64,000 bases of DNA from UM-FILTER-49-7 sp964599895. GTDB taxonomy: Bacteria; Acidobacteriota; Holophagae; Thermotomaculales; Thermotomaculaceae. Under the pieces are notes generated by a model. That model worked only from the letters and a program-made list of their open reading frames with translations. It did no database searches and was not told where the DNA came from. The DNA lies in contig CAZRHT010000005.1 in assembly GCA_964599895.1 (NCBI GenBank), forward strand, positions 1-64,000, in the 5' to 3' direction. Position 1 is the stretch's first letter. Every line of letters starts with the position of its first letter. Both the position numbers and the translations under genes were made by a program. Below are positions 34,389 to 43,041 of the stretch, piece by piece.

Positions 34389-35089
34389 ATGGGCTCCTTT
34401 GAATTTATTTCATTTGGATAGGGCAAGGGGTCAGTGAGTCCGGCTTCCTGGAAACCTCTGAGACGAAGCTTACAGGAATCGCACCGGCCACAAGGGTCAC
34501 CGTTTTCATCGGGACTGTAGCAGGTGCTGGTCAGGGAGTAATCCACACCGAGTTCGATGCCTTTTTGAACGATTTCGGCTTTTTTCATCCGGGCAAGGGG
34601 AGTGTGGATAGTGAACCGAATTCCCTCATCTGCGTATCGGGTACCCAGTGTGATGGCAGACTCCATTGCCTGAATGAATTCAGGTCGGCAGTCCGGATAG
34701 CCACTGTAATCCACTGCGTTGGTTCCGATGAAAATATCCTGTATTCCGTTCACTTCACAATACCCTGCAGCCACAGCCAGAAAAATAGTGTTTCTGGCTG
34801 GGACGTAAGTGATGGGAATACTGCCTCCTATACTTTCCTGAGGATTATCCGGTACTTCAATTGCCTGATCAGTCAGGGCAGAGCCGCCTATGCTGGTCAG
34901 CGGGACATGCATTATGATATGAGGAATGTTATATTTCTCGCAGAGTTGCCTGGATTTTTCCAGTTCTATCCGATGGCGTTGTCCGTAGTCAAAACTCAAG
35001 GCGGTGACAGCAAAACCCTGATGAAGGGCAATCGCCAACACGGTTGCCGAATCCAGCCCACCGCTCAACAAGATCAGTGCTTTCTTCAT
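34385..35089 (-). CDS. queC: 7-cyano-7-deazaguanine synthase QueC
   Basis: This ATP-dependent enzyme converts 7-carboxy-7-deazaguanine to preQ0 for queuosine synthesis. The PP-loop SGGLDSAT is at the N-terminus. Other signatures are VPARNTIFL, GTNAVDYSGYPDCRPEF and a C-terminal zinc site (CYSPDENGDPCGRCDSC). 234 residues, normal. GGAGG precedes the ATG. No other queuosine genes lie in the window. Confidence 0.96.
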   Translation of the reverse strand: MKKALILLSGGLDSATVLAIALHQGFAVTALSFDYGQRHRIELEKSRQLCEKYNIPHIIMHVPLTSIGGSALTDQAIEVPDNPQESIGGSIPITYVPARNTIFLAVAAGYCEVNGIQDIFIGTNAVDYSGYPDCRPEFIQAMESAITLGTRYADEGIRFTIHTPLARMKKAEIVQKGIELGVDYSLTSTCYSPDENGDPCGRCDSCKLRLRGFQEAGLTDPLPYPNEINSKEPI

Positions 35090-35132
35090 GAAAAAATCCT
35101 CCGTGACTGCATGCTACTATACAGAAAAACGG

Positions 35133-35735
35133 CTACTCATGCAAACTCAAAAGTTTCACCAATTCCAGCTGAAGTGTACGGCTCTTGTCTTTGGCATACC
35201 AGAGCTGGACCCGTTTTACAAAATCCTCATGGCTTTCGTCCGGCTTTGTTTTATGTATCCGAAGCAAGTCCTGGGCCGGTGCGGGACGGGGACCCCAATC
35301 CCACAGTATTTTCAGAGTATTGGCATCCATGCAGACAAGTTTTGGGATGGCTCGCCCACCGTTGGTCAGAAATGCATCCATGATGTCCGGATTTTCATCC
35401 CGCAGCAGAATATTCAGAGATATCTGGTCCGTCACGGACGCCATTTTTGCGATGACGGGAAGATTCTGAGCTGCGTCTCCGCACCAGGCTTCAGTGAGGA
35501 CAAGCCAGATCAGGTCGCGTTCAAGGTTTTTCAGCGTTTGAACTGTTTCTGTTCGAAGGTTTGTTGTGCGGTCGATCCGGGACATTCGATGGACATTCAG
35601 TCGGCTGTATTCCAACATTTTGTCCGAGTGATTGTTCCCGGTGGTTTTGTTCTGTTCCAGAAGGGAGTCAATCAGGTCCCTGTATTCGGAGTAACTGAGG
35701 GCTTTTTCCAGGTGTTTTTCTGTCAGTTTGTTCAT
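35133..35735 (-). CDS. Thioredoxin-like protein with incomplete CxxC
   Basis: About 200 residues of thioredoxin fold. The strand LIWLVLTEAWCGDAAQNLP holds a single cysteine where CxxC is expected (C-G-D-A), and the cis-proline loop is AIPKLV. It resembles the thioredoxin-9-type cytosolic family. With one cysteine it may act by mixed disulfides or not as a reductase. The ATG at 35735 is chosen over a GTG at 35756 because AGGGGA lies upstream. Cytosolic, second-line position in a long mixed operon. Confidence 0.78.
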   Translation of the reverse strand: MNKLTEKHLEKALSYSEYRDLIDSLLEQNKTTGNNHSDKMLEYSRLNVHRMSRIDRTTNLRTETVQTLKNLERDLIWLVLTEAWCGDAAQNLPVIAKMASVTDQISLNILLRDENPDIMDAFLTNGGRAIPKLVCMDANTLKILWDWGPRPAPAQDLLRIHKTKPDESHEDFVKRVQLWYAKDKSRTLQLELVKLLSLHE

Positions 35736-35756
35736 TGATGTTGTTCCCCTGTTCAC

Positions 35757-36590
35757 TTATGCACCGGGGATCATTTTTGCACCGCAGCTTTCAAGATAGG
35801 GAACGACCTTCTCAAACTGAGCAGGAGGGTGTTCTGCTGACCTCAGTTGAGTTGTCCGGGCCGCTGCATGCTGGAGTACGGATAAGCAATCTTTGTCCCG
35901 GGCGTTGACATTTGCTCCGGCTTTGACCAGAGCCTGCACTGTCCCGAGAGAACCGCTTTCTGCCGCGTGAATCAGGGGAGTCCAACCCTTTTCGTCCTTG
36001 AGTTTAAAATTCGCACCCTTTTCCAGGAGCAGTTCGGTGAGTTTGACATTGCCAGTGTTAGCGGCAATCATAAGGGGCGTCATCCGGAGAATTTTCTCCC
36101 TGAAATCTACTTCAGCCCCCTTGTCCAGTATAAGATGAACCAATTTCAGTTCACCTTTTTGGATCGCCAGCTGAAGAGGACGCCAGCCGACATAGCTGCC
36201 TTTTTTGGGTGCAAGATCGAGTTTGGCACCCCGTTGAATCAACAGGGTAGCGATGTCTACATTCCCATTGTCAATTGCATACATCAGAGCTGTCCAGCCC
36301 TTGTTATCCCCCTTGTCCCGTGAATCAATTTTGCAGTGAGCATCCAGAAGTTTTCGAACTGCATACATGTCACCGATTCTCGAACAGTATAGCAATGCGT
36401 TTTGACCGGCGACATTCTTTGCCACATAGAGGTCTCCCAGGTCAATCAAGCGGTCTACTTCTTTCTGATTCCCTGCCTTGACAGCGGCCGTCAGCTCGCT
36501 ATTGATATCGCCGGCAAAGGTCGGCAATGCGGTCAACGCGAGTACGATTCCCAGAATTAAAAATGACACAGGAAAATGTGATTTACGCAT
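35757..36590 (-). CDS. Exported ankyrin-repeat protein
   Basis: This 277-residue protein has a signal peptide (SFLILGIVLALTALPTFA) and six to seven ankyrin repeats, for example GWTALMYAIDNGNVDIATLL, MTPLMIAANTGNVKLTELLL and GWTPLIHAAESGSLGTVQAL. These are protein-binding scaffolds and no catalytic domain is visible. The ATG at 36590 has AAGGAG seven bases upstream; the frame is open further up but the signal peptide begins here. Confidence 0.88.
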   Translation of the reverse strand: MRKSHFPVSFLILGIVLALTALPTFAGDINSELTAAVKAGNQKEVDRLIDLGDLYVAKNVAGQNALLYCSRIGDMYAVRKLLDAHCKIDSRDKGDNKGWTALMYAIDNGNVDIATLLIQRGAKLDLAPKKGSYVGWRPLQLAIQKGELKLVHLILDKGAEVDFREKILRMTPLMIAANTGNVKLTELLLEKGANFKLKDEKGWTPLIHAAESGSLGTVQALVKAGANVNARDKDCLSVLQHAAARTTQLRSAEHPPAQFEKVVPYLESCGAKMIPGA

Positions 36591-36609
36591 ATTTCTACTC
36601 CTTATACGG

Positions 36610-37323
36610 TTAATTAAATTCTGAATTTTCCCGGTGTTTGTCCCGGCACTCACCGCAATAGAATGTGGGGCCGCTCCAGTCGGTCAGCTCTTCAACTCCG
36701 CAGGACAGACATTTGCGGTTCTTTGTTTCCTTTACAAGTCGGATTTCATCCAGGTGTTCTTCAAGGAAAAGGTGAGGAAAATCAAATAGGTCCGTACTGT
36801 TGAGGAGTTTCTGAGAAGTCGGATAGATGTTACCCAGGCGTCGAAGTGCTGTCAGGAGAGTCCTTTTCCCCATTGCCCTTACACGTCTTAAAACCGGCAT
36901 GTAGTCAAAATCACCAGCCAGCAGCACGGCCGCGTCAATGGTGCCCGGGAGAGATGCGTAGTGCATCATCGAAGTTGAAAGGGCAATATCCACACATTTT
37001 TCATGAGGAGACATTCCCGCCTGGTTCTTGAAGTCAATTTCGTAAATTTCCGTTTCAAAATGACATTCTTTTCTCAGATAGTCATAAAAGGCTTCCTGGG
37101 GGCCGGGATCAAATCCGGGTTTGTTTATAGGAATGGATCCGAAAAAGCAGGTACGTACGATGTCGATTTCTTTTTCACTGGTCGCCGCCAGATGGTTGGA
37201 AACAACCTGGGGAATGCTTTGATAGTTAATTTTGAAGTCTGGATCATGGAAGGCGTTTACAATCTCTCCCTTGTTGTGAAAAATCCAGCTTCCATCTATA
37301 AAAATCATGGTTTTCAGTGCCAT
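36610..37323 (-). CDS. NYN-domain (PIN-like) putative RNase with zinc ribbon
   Basis: This 237-residue protein has the acidic NYN active-site pattern: FIDGSW near the N-terminus, KCVDIALSTSMM in the middle and LLAGDFDYMPVL. These are the LabA/DUF88-type Asp residues that bind Mg2+ for RNA cleavage. A C-terminal zinc ribbon (CLSCG, then YCGEC) may bind nucleic acid. CGAGGTG precedes the ATG. First gene of the long minus-strand operon ending at the symporter. Its RNA target is unknown. Confidence 0.85.
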   Translation of the reverse strand: MALKTMIFIDGSWIFHNKGEIVNAFHDPDFKINYQSIPQVVSNHLAATSEKEIDIVRTCFFGSIPINKPGFDPGPQEAFYDYLRKECHFETEIYEIDFKNQAGMSPHEKCVDIALSTSMMHYASLPGTIDAAVLLAGDFDYMPVLRRVRAMGKRTLLTALRRLGNIYPTSQKLLNSTDLFDFPHLFLEEHLDEIRLVKETKNRKCLSCGVEELTDWSGPTFYCGECRDKHRENSEFN

Positions 37324-37443
37324 TATTCACCTCGTTTACTATAAAATATTTCTTTATTCACGTAGCTTGTCATTTGAATTTTCAAAGAACCGGCAGTCAT
37401 ATTTCATAATGTACTCATTTTCCGGTAGCCAGGCAAGTATTAA

Positions 37444-38439
37444 TCAGGGATTCAAGCTTTGAAAATTGTGAATGAATTGGGTCATTTCATCGATAGAGGT
37501 TATTCGGTTCAGGTTGACCCTGAGCTGTTTGCCTCCTGGAATGGAACGGGAGTACCATCCGGTGAAGATTTTCATCTTGTGGAGCGCGAGCTTTTCTGGA
37601 TAAATGTTGGCCATTTCCAGGAACTGCTTTTCCATGATTGAAAGGAGAAAATCCTGTGAAACATGGGTATCTGATGTCAATTCCGCAAATATCCAGGGCC
37701 TTTTGATGGCTGCCCTGGCAATCATGATGCCGTCACATCCCGTGTCCAGCATTCTACTCAGACTTTCTCGATCAGTGATGTCTCCGTTTCCGATAACAGG
37801 AATTGAAAGCATGGCTTTCAGTTGGGCAATCTGGTCATAATGAACAGAATCTCGAAACATTTCTTTCCGTGTCCGTCCGTGAAAAAAAATTCCGTTGACA
37901 CCGTTTCTTTCTGCCATTTTCCCAAATTCCGGAAAGACCAGGGACTGGCTGTTCCATCCACTGCGGATCTTGATGGTTAGGGGGATTGAAATTCGTTTTC
38001 GTACTGTAGAAACGATCCGTTCTGCCAGTTTCAGATCTTTGAGAAGAGCTGAACCACTGCCATGACGGGTTATGGTACTGGAGGGGCAGCCCATGTTAAT
38101 GTCCACTGCATCCGCACCCGCAGCCGCTGCCATTTCTGCAGCGTCTGCCATTCGACCCGGCTCTTTTCCGACAATCTGGAAGAAGAGTGGTTTTTCCTGT
38201 TCTGTAAACCGGGCCATATGCAGAGTACGTTCACATTTCCTTGTGTATGCATCGGAGGAAATCATTTCAGTAAACATGGCACCCACTCCGCCAAATGTCC
38301 GGACAATCCTACGAAAAGGGCCGTCCGTTATATCTGCAATAGGGGCCAGGAAAGTGGCAGGCCTTACGGTGACGGAACCAATAATGACCGCTGCAGGTAG
38401 CGAGCAATCTTGTCCAACGGTGCGGGAGTCCAGAGTCAT
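37444..38439 (-). CDS. tRNA-dihydrouridine synthase (DusB-like)
   Basis: This 331-residue FMN-dependent TIM-barrel enzyme reduces uridines in the tRNA D-loop. Landmarks are APIADITDGPFRR, FTEMISSD, FFQIVGKEP and the catalytic Cys in VDINMGCPSSTITRHGSG. FMN-binding GNGDI and GCDGIMIARAA follow. It is the last gene of the export-chaperone/RNA operon and starts eight bases after the YhaM-like gene. No strong ribosome-binding site is seen. Confidence 0.94.
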   Translation of the reverse strand: MTLDSRTVGQDCSLPAAVIIGSVTVRPATFLAPIADITDGPFRRIVRTFGGVGAMFTEMISSDAYTRKCERTLHMARFTEQEKPLFFQIVGKEPGRMADAAEMAAAAGADAVDINMGCPSSTITRHGSGSALLKDLKLAERIVSTVRKRISIPLTIKIRSGWNSQSLVFPEFGKMAERNGVNGIFFHGRTRKEMFRDSVHYDQIAQLKAMLSIPVIGNGDITDRESLSRMLDTGCDGIMIARAAIKRPWIFAELTSDTHVSQDFLLSIMEKQFLEMANIYPEKLALHKMKIFTGWYSRSIPGGKQLRVNLNRITSIDEMTQFIHNFQSLNP

Positions 38440-38447
38440 AATTCTTT

Positions 38448-39407
38448 TCAGGGGCGGTTCTTGTAAATCACGCGACTGAACATTGGGAGATATGGAGTCC
38501 AGTCCGGATGATCTGACTGGACATCGGCTTCAATGGCCTGGCGCATGGCGTTGAGTTTGGCATCCATATTATCCAGGCTGTTAACCATTAATGCCTCCGG
38601 AGTTTTGGGTCGTTTTGGGGATCCGAATTCCAATTCACCATGGTGCGAAAGGATAATGTGCAGCAGATGAAGTCGGATGTTGTCCGGGAAGTCAGGAATT
38701 TCCCGAATCCGGGCGGCGATATAGTCATATTCGATTGCAATGTGTCCCAGGAGTCGGCCTTCGGTGGAGTAACTGAATTCCCGTTGATAGGAGAGTTCCC
38801 AGAGCTTGCCCAGGTCATGGAAAAGTAGTCCGGCAAGAACAAGGTCTTTACTGATGAATGGGTAGACCGGAGTTACCTGAATTGCCAGTTTCAGCAAAGT
38901 CACCAGGTGTTCCAGATATCCACCCCTGTAGGCATGATGCAGACTCTTGGCAGCGGGGGCGATTTTAGCCAGTTCCACAACGTCCGGGTCGTTATACACA
39001 TGGGTTGCCAGTTCCTTGAGAAACTTGCTTTCCAACTCTGTTTCAATAATCTGGTGAACTTCATCCAGCATATGTTCAGGTGGACGTTCGCTTACCGGAA
39101 AGAAGATTGTGGGATCTTCTATTTCATCGTCGGTTGCTTTCCGGAGTTTGGTGACCACCATCTGCAACTGGTTGTTGTATAACTGTATCCGGAAGCGAAG
39201 CTTTACAAAATCTCCTGGTCTTATGGTGTCCACGGCTTCTTCGAAATTATCCCACATCATGCCGATGATATCTCCGCTTGAATCTCCGAATTTCAAAAAC
39301 AGGTATTGACCCCCATTTTTCTTGTCCCGAATCGCAAGCAGTTTGAGCATATAGACTTCGTCACCCTTCCAGTCCGGCTTCAAGTCTTTTATAAATGTAT
39401 GGTCCAT
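38448..39407 (-). CDS. YhaM-type 3'-5' exoribonuclease (OB-fold plus HD domain)
   Basis: This 319-residue protein has an N-terminal OB-fold (YLFLKFGDSSGDIIGMMW ... KLRFRIQLYNNQLQMVV) and an HD phosphohydrolase domain with LLFHDLGK and LSHHGELE. This is the layout of YhaM/CBF1 3'-5' exonucleases acting on RNA or single-stranded DNA. It starts right after the TAA of the S4 gene. Cytosolic; fits the neighbouring RNA-related genes. Confidence 0.88.
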   Translation of the reverse strand: MDHTFIKDLKPDWKGDEVYMLKLLAIRDKKNGGQYLFLKFGDSSGDIIGMMWDNFEEAVDTIRPGDFVKLRFRIQLYNNQLQMVVTKLRKATDDEIEDPTIFFPVSERPPEHMLDEVHQIIETELESKFLKELATHVYNDPDVVELAKIAPAAKSLHHAYRGGYLEHLVTLLKLAIQVTPVYPFISKDLVLAGLLFHDLGKLWELSYQREFSYSTEGRLLGHIAIEYDYIAARIREIPDFPDNIRLHLLHIILSHHGELEFGSPKRPKTPEALMVNSLDNMDAKLNAMRQAIEADVQSDHPDWTPYLPMFSRVIYKNRP

Positions 39408-39665
39408 TTAAACAGTCTCCTCTTCCAGAATTTCGTAATAAGTAAGTTCCATTCCCTTTTTTACAGGCCGAGTCGGAATTTCCTTTATCCTTATTTTCAG
39501 GCGTCGCCGGTGAAGTGGTAATTGCAGGATATCATCCGGTTTTACCTCACGGCCGGGCTTGGCAAGGGAACCGTTGAGCAATACTCGACCCGATCGAACC
39601 AATTCGTTGGCTACGGCTCTCCGTTTTACAATCATGGTCTTCTTCAGAAACAGATCCAGTCTCAC
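39408..39665 (-). CDS. S4-domain RNA-binding protein
   Basis: This 85-residue protein is almost entirely an S4 RNA-binding domain (MRLDLFLKKTMIVKRRAVANELVRSG, VLLNGSLAKPGREVKPDD). It resembles the Hsp15/RqcP type that binds 23S rRNA or tRNA on stalled 50S subunits. Its start overlaps the SurA-like gene by four bases and its stop abuts the YhaM gene. Confidence 0.88.
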   Translation of the reverse strand: MRLDLFLKKTMIVKRRAVANELVRSGRVLLNGSLAKPGREVKPDDILQLPLHRRRLKIRIKEIPTRPVKKGMELTYYEILEEETV

Positions 39666-40639
39666 AGGTCTTCCGGTTTTACATCCACCCGCGTATAGAA
39701 AGTTCCCTTCAGTTCAGCAATGAATTTCTTAATGGCGGCATCGATCTGCGGTTCCCGTATTTTGTTTCGAATGTCATCCTTGACGTCTTTGAAAGGTCGG
39801 GCCTTAGGTTTATTGATCTCGGTCAAACGAACAATATGGAAAGAGCCGGGAATATCTATTACTGGAGAGACTTCCTCAAGTTTCAAGGACAGCGCGGCAT
39901 TTTCCAGCTTCTTGTTCAGATCGCCCTTCTTCAGATTTTGCATTTCACCGTTGTAATCTTTGGAGCCTGCCTCAGAATATTTCTGGACTGCTTCACCGAA
40001 GCCGAGCTTGTTCGTCATGATAAGTTTCCGACACTCTTCCATTTTTGCAAGTACGCTCGCCCTGTTCTGATCATTGTAGAACATCACTATTTCCTGCAGG
40101 GAGTAAGTGAATGGCGATTCATATTCACTCTGATGCTGGGCATAATATGCTTGCATCTCAGCGTCGTCCACTTGAATTTTTCTGACAACCAACTGATTGA
40201 TGACTGTTCTGGCTGTATTTTGAGTTTTCTGATTTTCTTTAAATTCTTTCAGTGTCATTCCGGTAGATTGCATCAGCGCATTTTCGAGCTGTGCTTCCGT
40301 CTTGAAGTTGTTTTCTTTTAACAGTTGCTGAATAAAACCTTCGATTTGTTCATCCGTGATACTTATGTCTTCCTGTTTGGCTTTTTCCAGGAGTAGGAGT
40401 TCCTCGAATTTTTCCTCAATGACTTGTTTCTTCAGTGTGGCAATTTGTTTCTGGAGTTCTGTTCCAGTATATTTCTGGAAAAGGGCCGAGGACCGGGCAT
40501 CATAAATCTTTTTTAAATCCAGCAGGGTGGCCGCCCGGTTGTTAACGATGATAGCAATTTTCTCTACCACTTTTGAAAGGCCAAGAGACGCTGGTGTCAA
40601 TACGATTAATAGAACGAGAATCAGTGCGCGTTTTGTCAT
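39662..40639 (-). CDS. SurA-like periplasmic peptidyl-prolyl isomerase
   Basis: This 325-residue exported protein has a signal peptide (ALILVLLIVLTPASLGLS). A SurA-type N-terminal chaperone domain follows (IAIIVNNRAATLLDL, KFEELLLLEKAKQEDI), then one parvulin domain (FTYSLQEIVMFYND ... FGEAVQKYSEAGSKDYNGEMQNLKKGDL ... FHIVRLTEI). It should help outer-membrane proteins fold in the periplasm. Third of three related proteins in tandem, each overlapping or abutting the next. Confidence 0.88.
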   Translation of the reverse strand: MTKRALILVLLIVLTPASLGLSKVVEKIAIIVNNRAATLLDLKKIYDARSSALFQKYTGTELQKQIATLKKQVIEEKFEELLLLEKAKQEDISITDEQIEGFIQQLLKENNFKTEAQLENALMQSTGMTLKEFKENQKTQNTARTVINQLVVRKIQVDDAEMQAYYAQHQSEYESPFTYSLQEIVMFYNDQNRASVLAKMEECRKLIMTNKLGFGEAVQKYSEAGSKDYNGEMQNLKKGDLNKKLENAALSLKLEEVSPVIDIPGSFHIVRLTEINKPKARPFKDVKDDIRNKIREPQIDAAIKKFIAELKGTFYTRVDVKPEDL

Positions 40640-41577
40640 TCTTCCTCCCCATGGGAAACGGGAAACTTCCCGCTATAATTAAACACCAGAATGCGCTCCG
40701 GGTAAACAATAATTCGTGATTGTTGAATCATCTCTTGTTTTTTCTTCATAATAAGTTTCTGCAAGCTTTGCGCGGCCAGTTTTTCCCGAATTGTTTCCTC
40801 AACATCCTCAAACGGCAGTTTTCTCGGGGCGAGCTTCTGCTTTATCGTAAGTAAATTATAGGAAACAGAAGCGCCAAGTTGAGTTTGGATGATTTTTGAT
40901 ACCCTGCCTGGTTTCAACCCTTCCAGAGTTTTCAGAAAAGGATCCGGTATTTCACTTGCCTGGAAGCAATTCTCTTCAATCTCAATGTCCTGGTATCTCT
41001 TTCGGATGAAATCCAGATTCTTCTTTCGGTGAACCAGCCAGTATCTGGCATCCTTGAGCAGGTCTTCATAGCTGGTAGAAAATCGGACGAAACAGTAGCT
41101 TTCTCCCTTTAGAAATTCGTTAATATTCTGCTCGTAGTAGTTTCGGGCCTCCTCAGTCGTTACCAGCGGTGCTTCCTCTGAGAGCATGTTCTCGAATTTT
41201 TCCTCAGCAAGAATAAGTGAAGTGTTCAAAGCCAGGATACGTTTTTGATGCAGATCGTAGGTGTCCAGTAGTCGCGTTTTACCAGTCAATTGAAGGTACT
41301 CGGCAATTTCTTTTTCGGATGGAAGCTGATTCTGACTCTTAAGGTAGTTCAGTAGCGCGCGCTGTTCCAGATAATTATCAAAGAGCCGGTTCAGAATTTC
41401 CTCGTCCTTTTTCTCAAGAATGTCGGCGTAATTTGCCTGCAGATACAATACAAATTCGTCACGCACCACGTCCTGGTTGTCTATGCGCGCAATTACGTTG
41501 TCCGGAACCGGAGAAAAATTCCGGCCACTGCACGCAAAAAGCAATGGTAATAAAAGGAAAAGGACCAGTTTTCGCAC
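40636..41577 (-). CDS. PpiC/SurA-related lipoprotein
   Basis: This 313-residue lipoprotein (lipobox LLFAC) has a SurA-N-like helical domain (VIARIDNQDVVRDEFVLYL, NRLFDNYLEQRALLNYLKS). The parvulin region is degenerate and lacks the usual GGDLG-type loop, so it probably acts as a chaperone without isomerase activity. The start is GTG, two bases after the previous stop. The signal peptide begins there. Confidence 0.8.
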   Translation of the reverse strand: MRKLVLFLLLPLLFACSGRNFSPVPDNVIARIDNQDVVRDEFVLYLQANYADILEKKDEEILNRLFDNYLEQRALLNYLKSQNQLPSEKEIAEYLQLTGKTRLLDTYDLHQKRILALNTSLILAEEKFENMLSEEAPLVTTEEARNYYEQNINEFLKGESYCFVRFSTSYEDLLKDARYWLVHRKKNLDFIRKRYQDIEIEENCFQASEIPDPFLKTLEGLKPGRVSKIIQTQLGASVSYNLLTIKQKLAPRKLPFEDVEETIREKLAAQSLQKLIMKKKQEMIQQSRIIVYPERILVFNYSGKFPVSHGEEE

Positions 41578-41579
41578 AA

Positions 41580-42485
41580 TTACAACTTGATGTCGATTGC
41601 CGCTTTTTTCTTCAGGGTTTCGACCGTATCCGACAGAATGGACCTGTAGAAGTTGCCTTTCAGTTCTTCTTTTTCTTTCTTGGAGAGTTGATCAAAGGGT
41701 TTGCGTTCTCCATCCGTCTTGTTGATAAGTTTTACAAGATGATAGCCAAATCGCGTTTTGACAATACCGCTGACATCTCCGGGTTTCATCGTTGCAAGTG
41801 CCTGCTCAAATTCCGGAACCATTGCACCCTTTTCGAATGTGCCAAGATCTCCTCCACGGGGTGCGGAAGGGCCTTCAGAATATTTCTTCGCGAGTTCACT
41901 GAAGTCCGCGCCGCTTTTGAGTTTTTCCTGCAGCATTTTGATCTCTTTAAGAGCGGCGGCATCGGAGGTTGCATCCGTCCCGGTACTGTTGGATACTTTT
42001 GCGTCTTTTTGGGGAGTGATTACAATATGTTTTGCTGTGTAACTCGTTTTGCCCGCCATTACATCGCTATGAGTGGCATAGAATTTGCTCAGAATGTCAT
42101 CTGTTGCCGGGTTATTCTCTACCACATATTGATAGTATCGGTTGAGAAGAAGCTCGTTGGTCATCAATTCGCGGCGGACAAGGTAAGTGGGATCTTTATC
42201 AAGGTTTAGTTTTCTTGCCTCCTGTACCAGTAGTGTCTGGGTAGTCAATTGATCCAGCAGTTTCTTTTTTCCGTCGGGAGACTGGAATTGTTGCTGAGTC
42301 TGAGGGGGGAGAGATTCGATCAGGAGTTTGAGTTTGTCCTCAGTAATTTTATTCCCATTGAGATTGGCGATAACCTTACCGCTTCCCTGATACACTTGAC
42401 TTTTCTTCTGAGATTGACATGCGGACATGATCAGTGAGAAGGCTATCACGGCTGTAATCACACTGTAACCAAAAATCTTTTTCAT
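41580..42485 (-). CDS. PrsA/PpiC-type peptidyl-prolyl isomerase lipoprotein
   Basis: This 301-residue lipoprotein (lipobox LIMSAC) has an intact parvulin domain: TAKHIVIT, then FSELAKKYSEGPSAPRGGDLGTFEKGAMVPEFEQAL and FGYHLVKL. It catalyses proline isomerisation of exported proteins. First gene of the minus-strand export-chaperone operon, with AGGAG before the ATG. A low-complexity insert (KVSNSTGTDATSD) interrupts the parvulin domain. Confidence 0.92.
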   Translation of the reverse strand: MKKIFGYSVITAVIAFSLIMSACQSQKKSQVYQGSGKVIANLNGNKITEDKLKLLIESLPPQTQQQFQSPDGKKKLLDQLTTQTLLVQEARKLNLDKDPTYLVRRELMTNELLLNRYYQYVVENNPATDDILSKFYATHSDVMAGKTSYTAKHIVITPQKDAKVSNSTGTDATSDAAALKEIKMLQEKLKSGADFSELAKKYSEGPSAPRGGDLGTFEKGAMVPEFEQALATMKPGDVSGIVKTRFGYHLVKLINKTDGERKPFDQLSKKEKEELKGNFYRSILSDTVETLKKKAAIDIKL

Positions 42486-42576
42486 TTAATTCTCCTGTAA
42501 TTTATCTACTTGTATATTATCCCAGATTTTTCCAGGCTTTTCCACTGAAAGAAGACACCATAGTGAATGGGAGGCC

Positions 42577-43041
42577 TTATTCGATCTTTCCCATCAGGTC
42601 TGCCATTTCAATGGCTGACAGGGCTGCCGACCACCCCTTGTTGCCTGCTTTTGTTCCTGCTCTATCAATGGCTTGTTCCACGGTGTCTGCGGTGATTACT
42701 CCGAAGATTACCGGCGTGTTTCGGGTGATGGATACGCTGGCAATTCCCTTGCTCACTTCTGCCGACACATAGTCAAAGTGTGGGGTTTCACCCCTTATGA
42801 CGGCACCGAGACAGATGACAGCATGGTATTCCCCGGTTTCACACATGCGCTTAGCTACCAACGGAATTTCAAAACTTCCTGGAACCCAGGCGACTGTAAT
42901 ATCTTCGCTTTCGCAGTGATGGCGGTTGAGGCAATCCACTGCTCCGTCCAACAGCCTTGACGAGATAAAGTCGTTGAATCTGCTGATAACGATGGCAAAA
43001 GAGCGACCTTTTGCATTAAGTTTACCTTCAATGGTTTTCAT
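42577..43041 (-). CDS. ribH: 6,7-dimethyl-8-ribityllumazine synthase
   Basis: This 154-residue lumazine synthase joins 5-amino-6-ribitylaminouracil with dihydroxybutanone phosphate. Landmarks are VISRFNDFISSRLLDGA, WVPGSFEIPLVAKRM, CLGAVIRGETPHFDYVS and the C-terminal GTKAGNKGWSAALSAIEM. The last gene of the rib operon, overlapping ribBA by four bases. Confidence 0.97.
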   Translation of the reverse strand: MKTIEGKLNAKGRSFAIVISRFNDFISSRLLDGAVDCLNRHHCESEDITVAWVPGSFEIPLVAKRMCETGEYHAVICLGAVIRGETPHFDYVSAEVSKGIASVSITRNTPVIFGVITADTVEQAIDRAGTKAGNKGWSAALSAIEMADLMGKIE

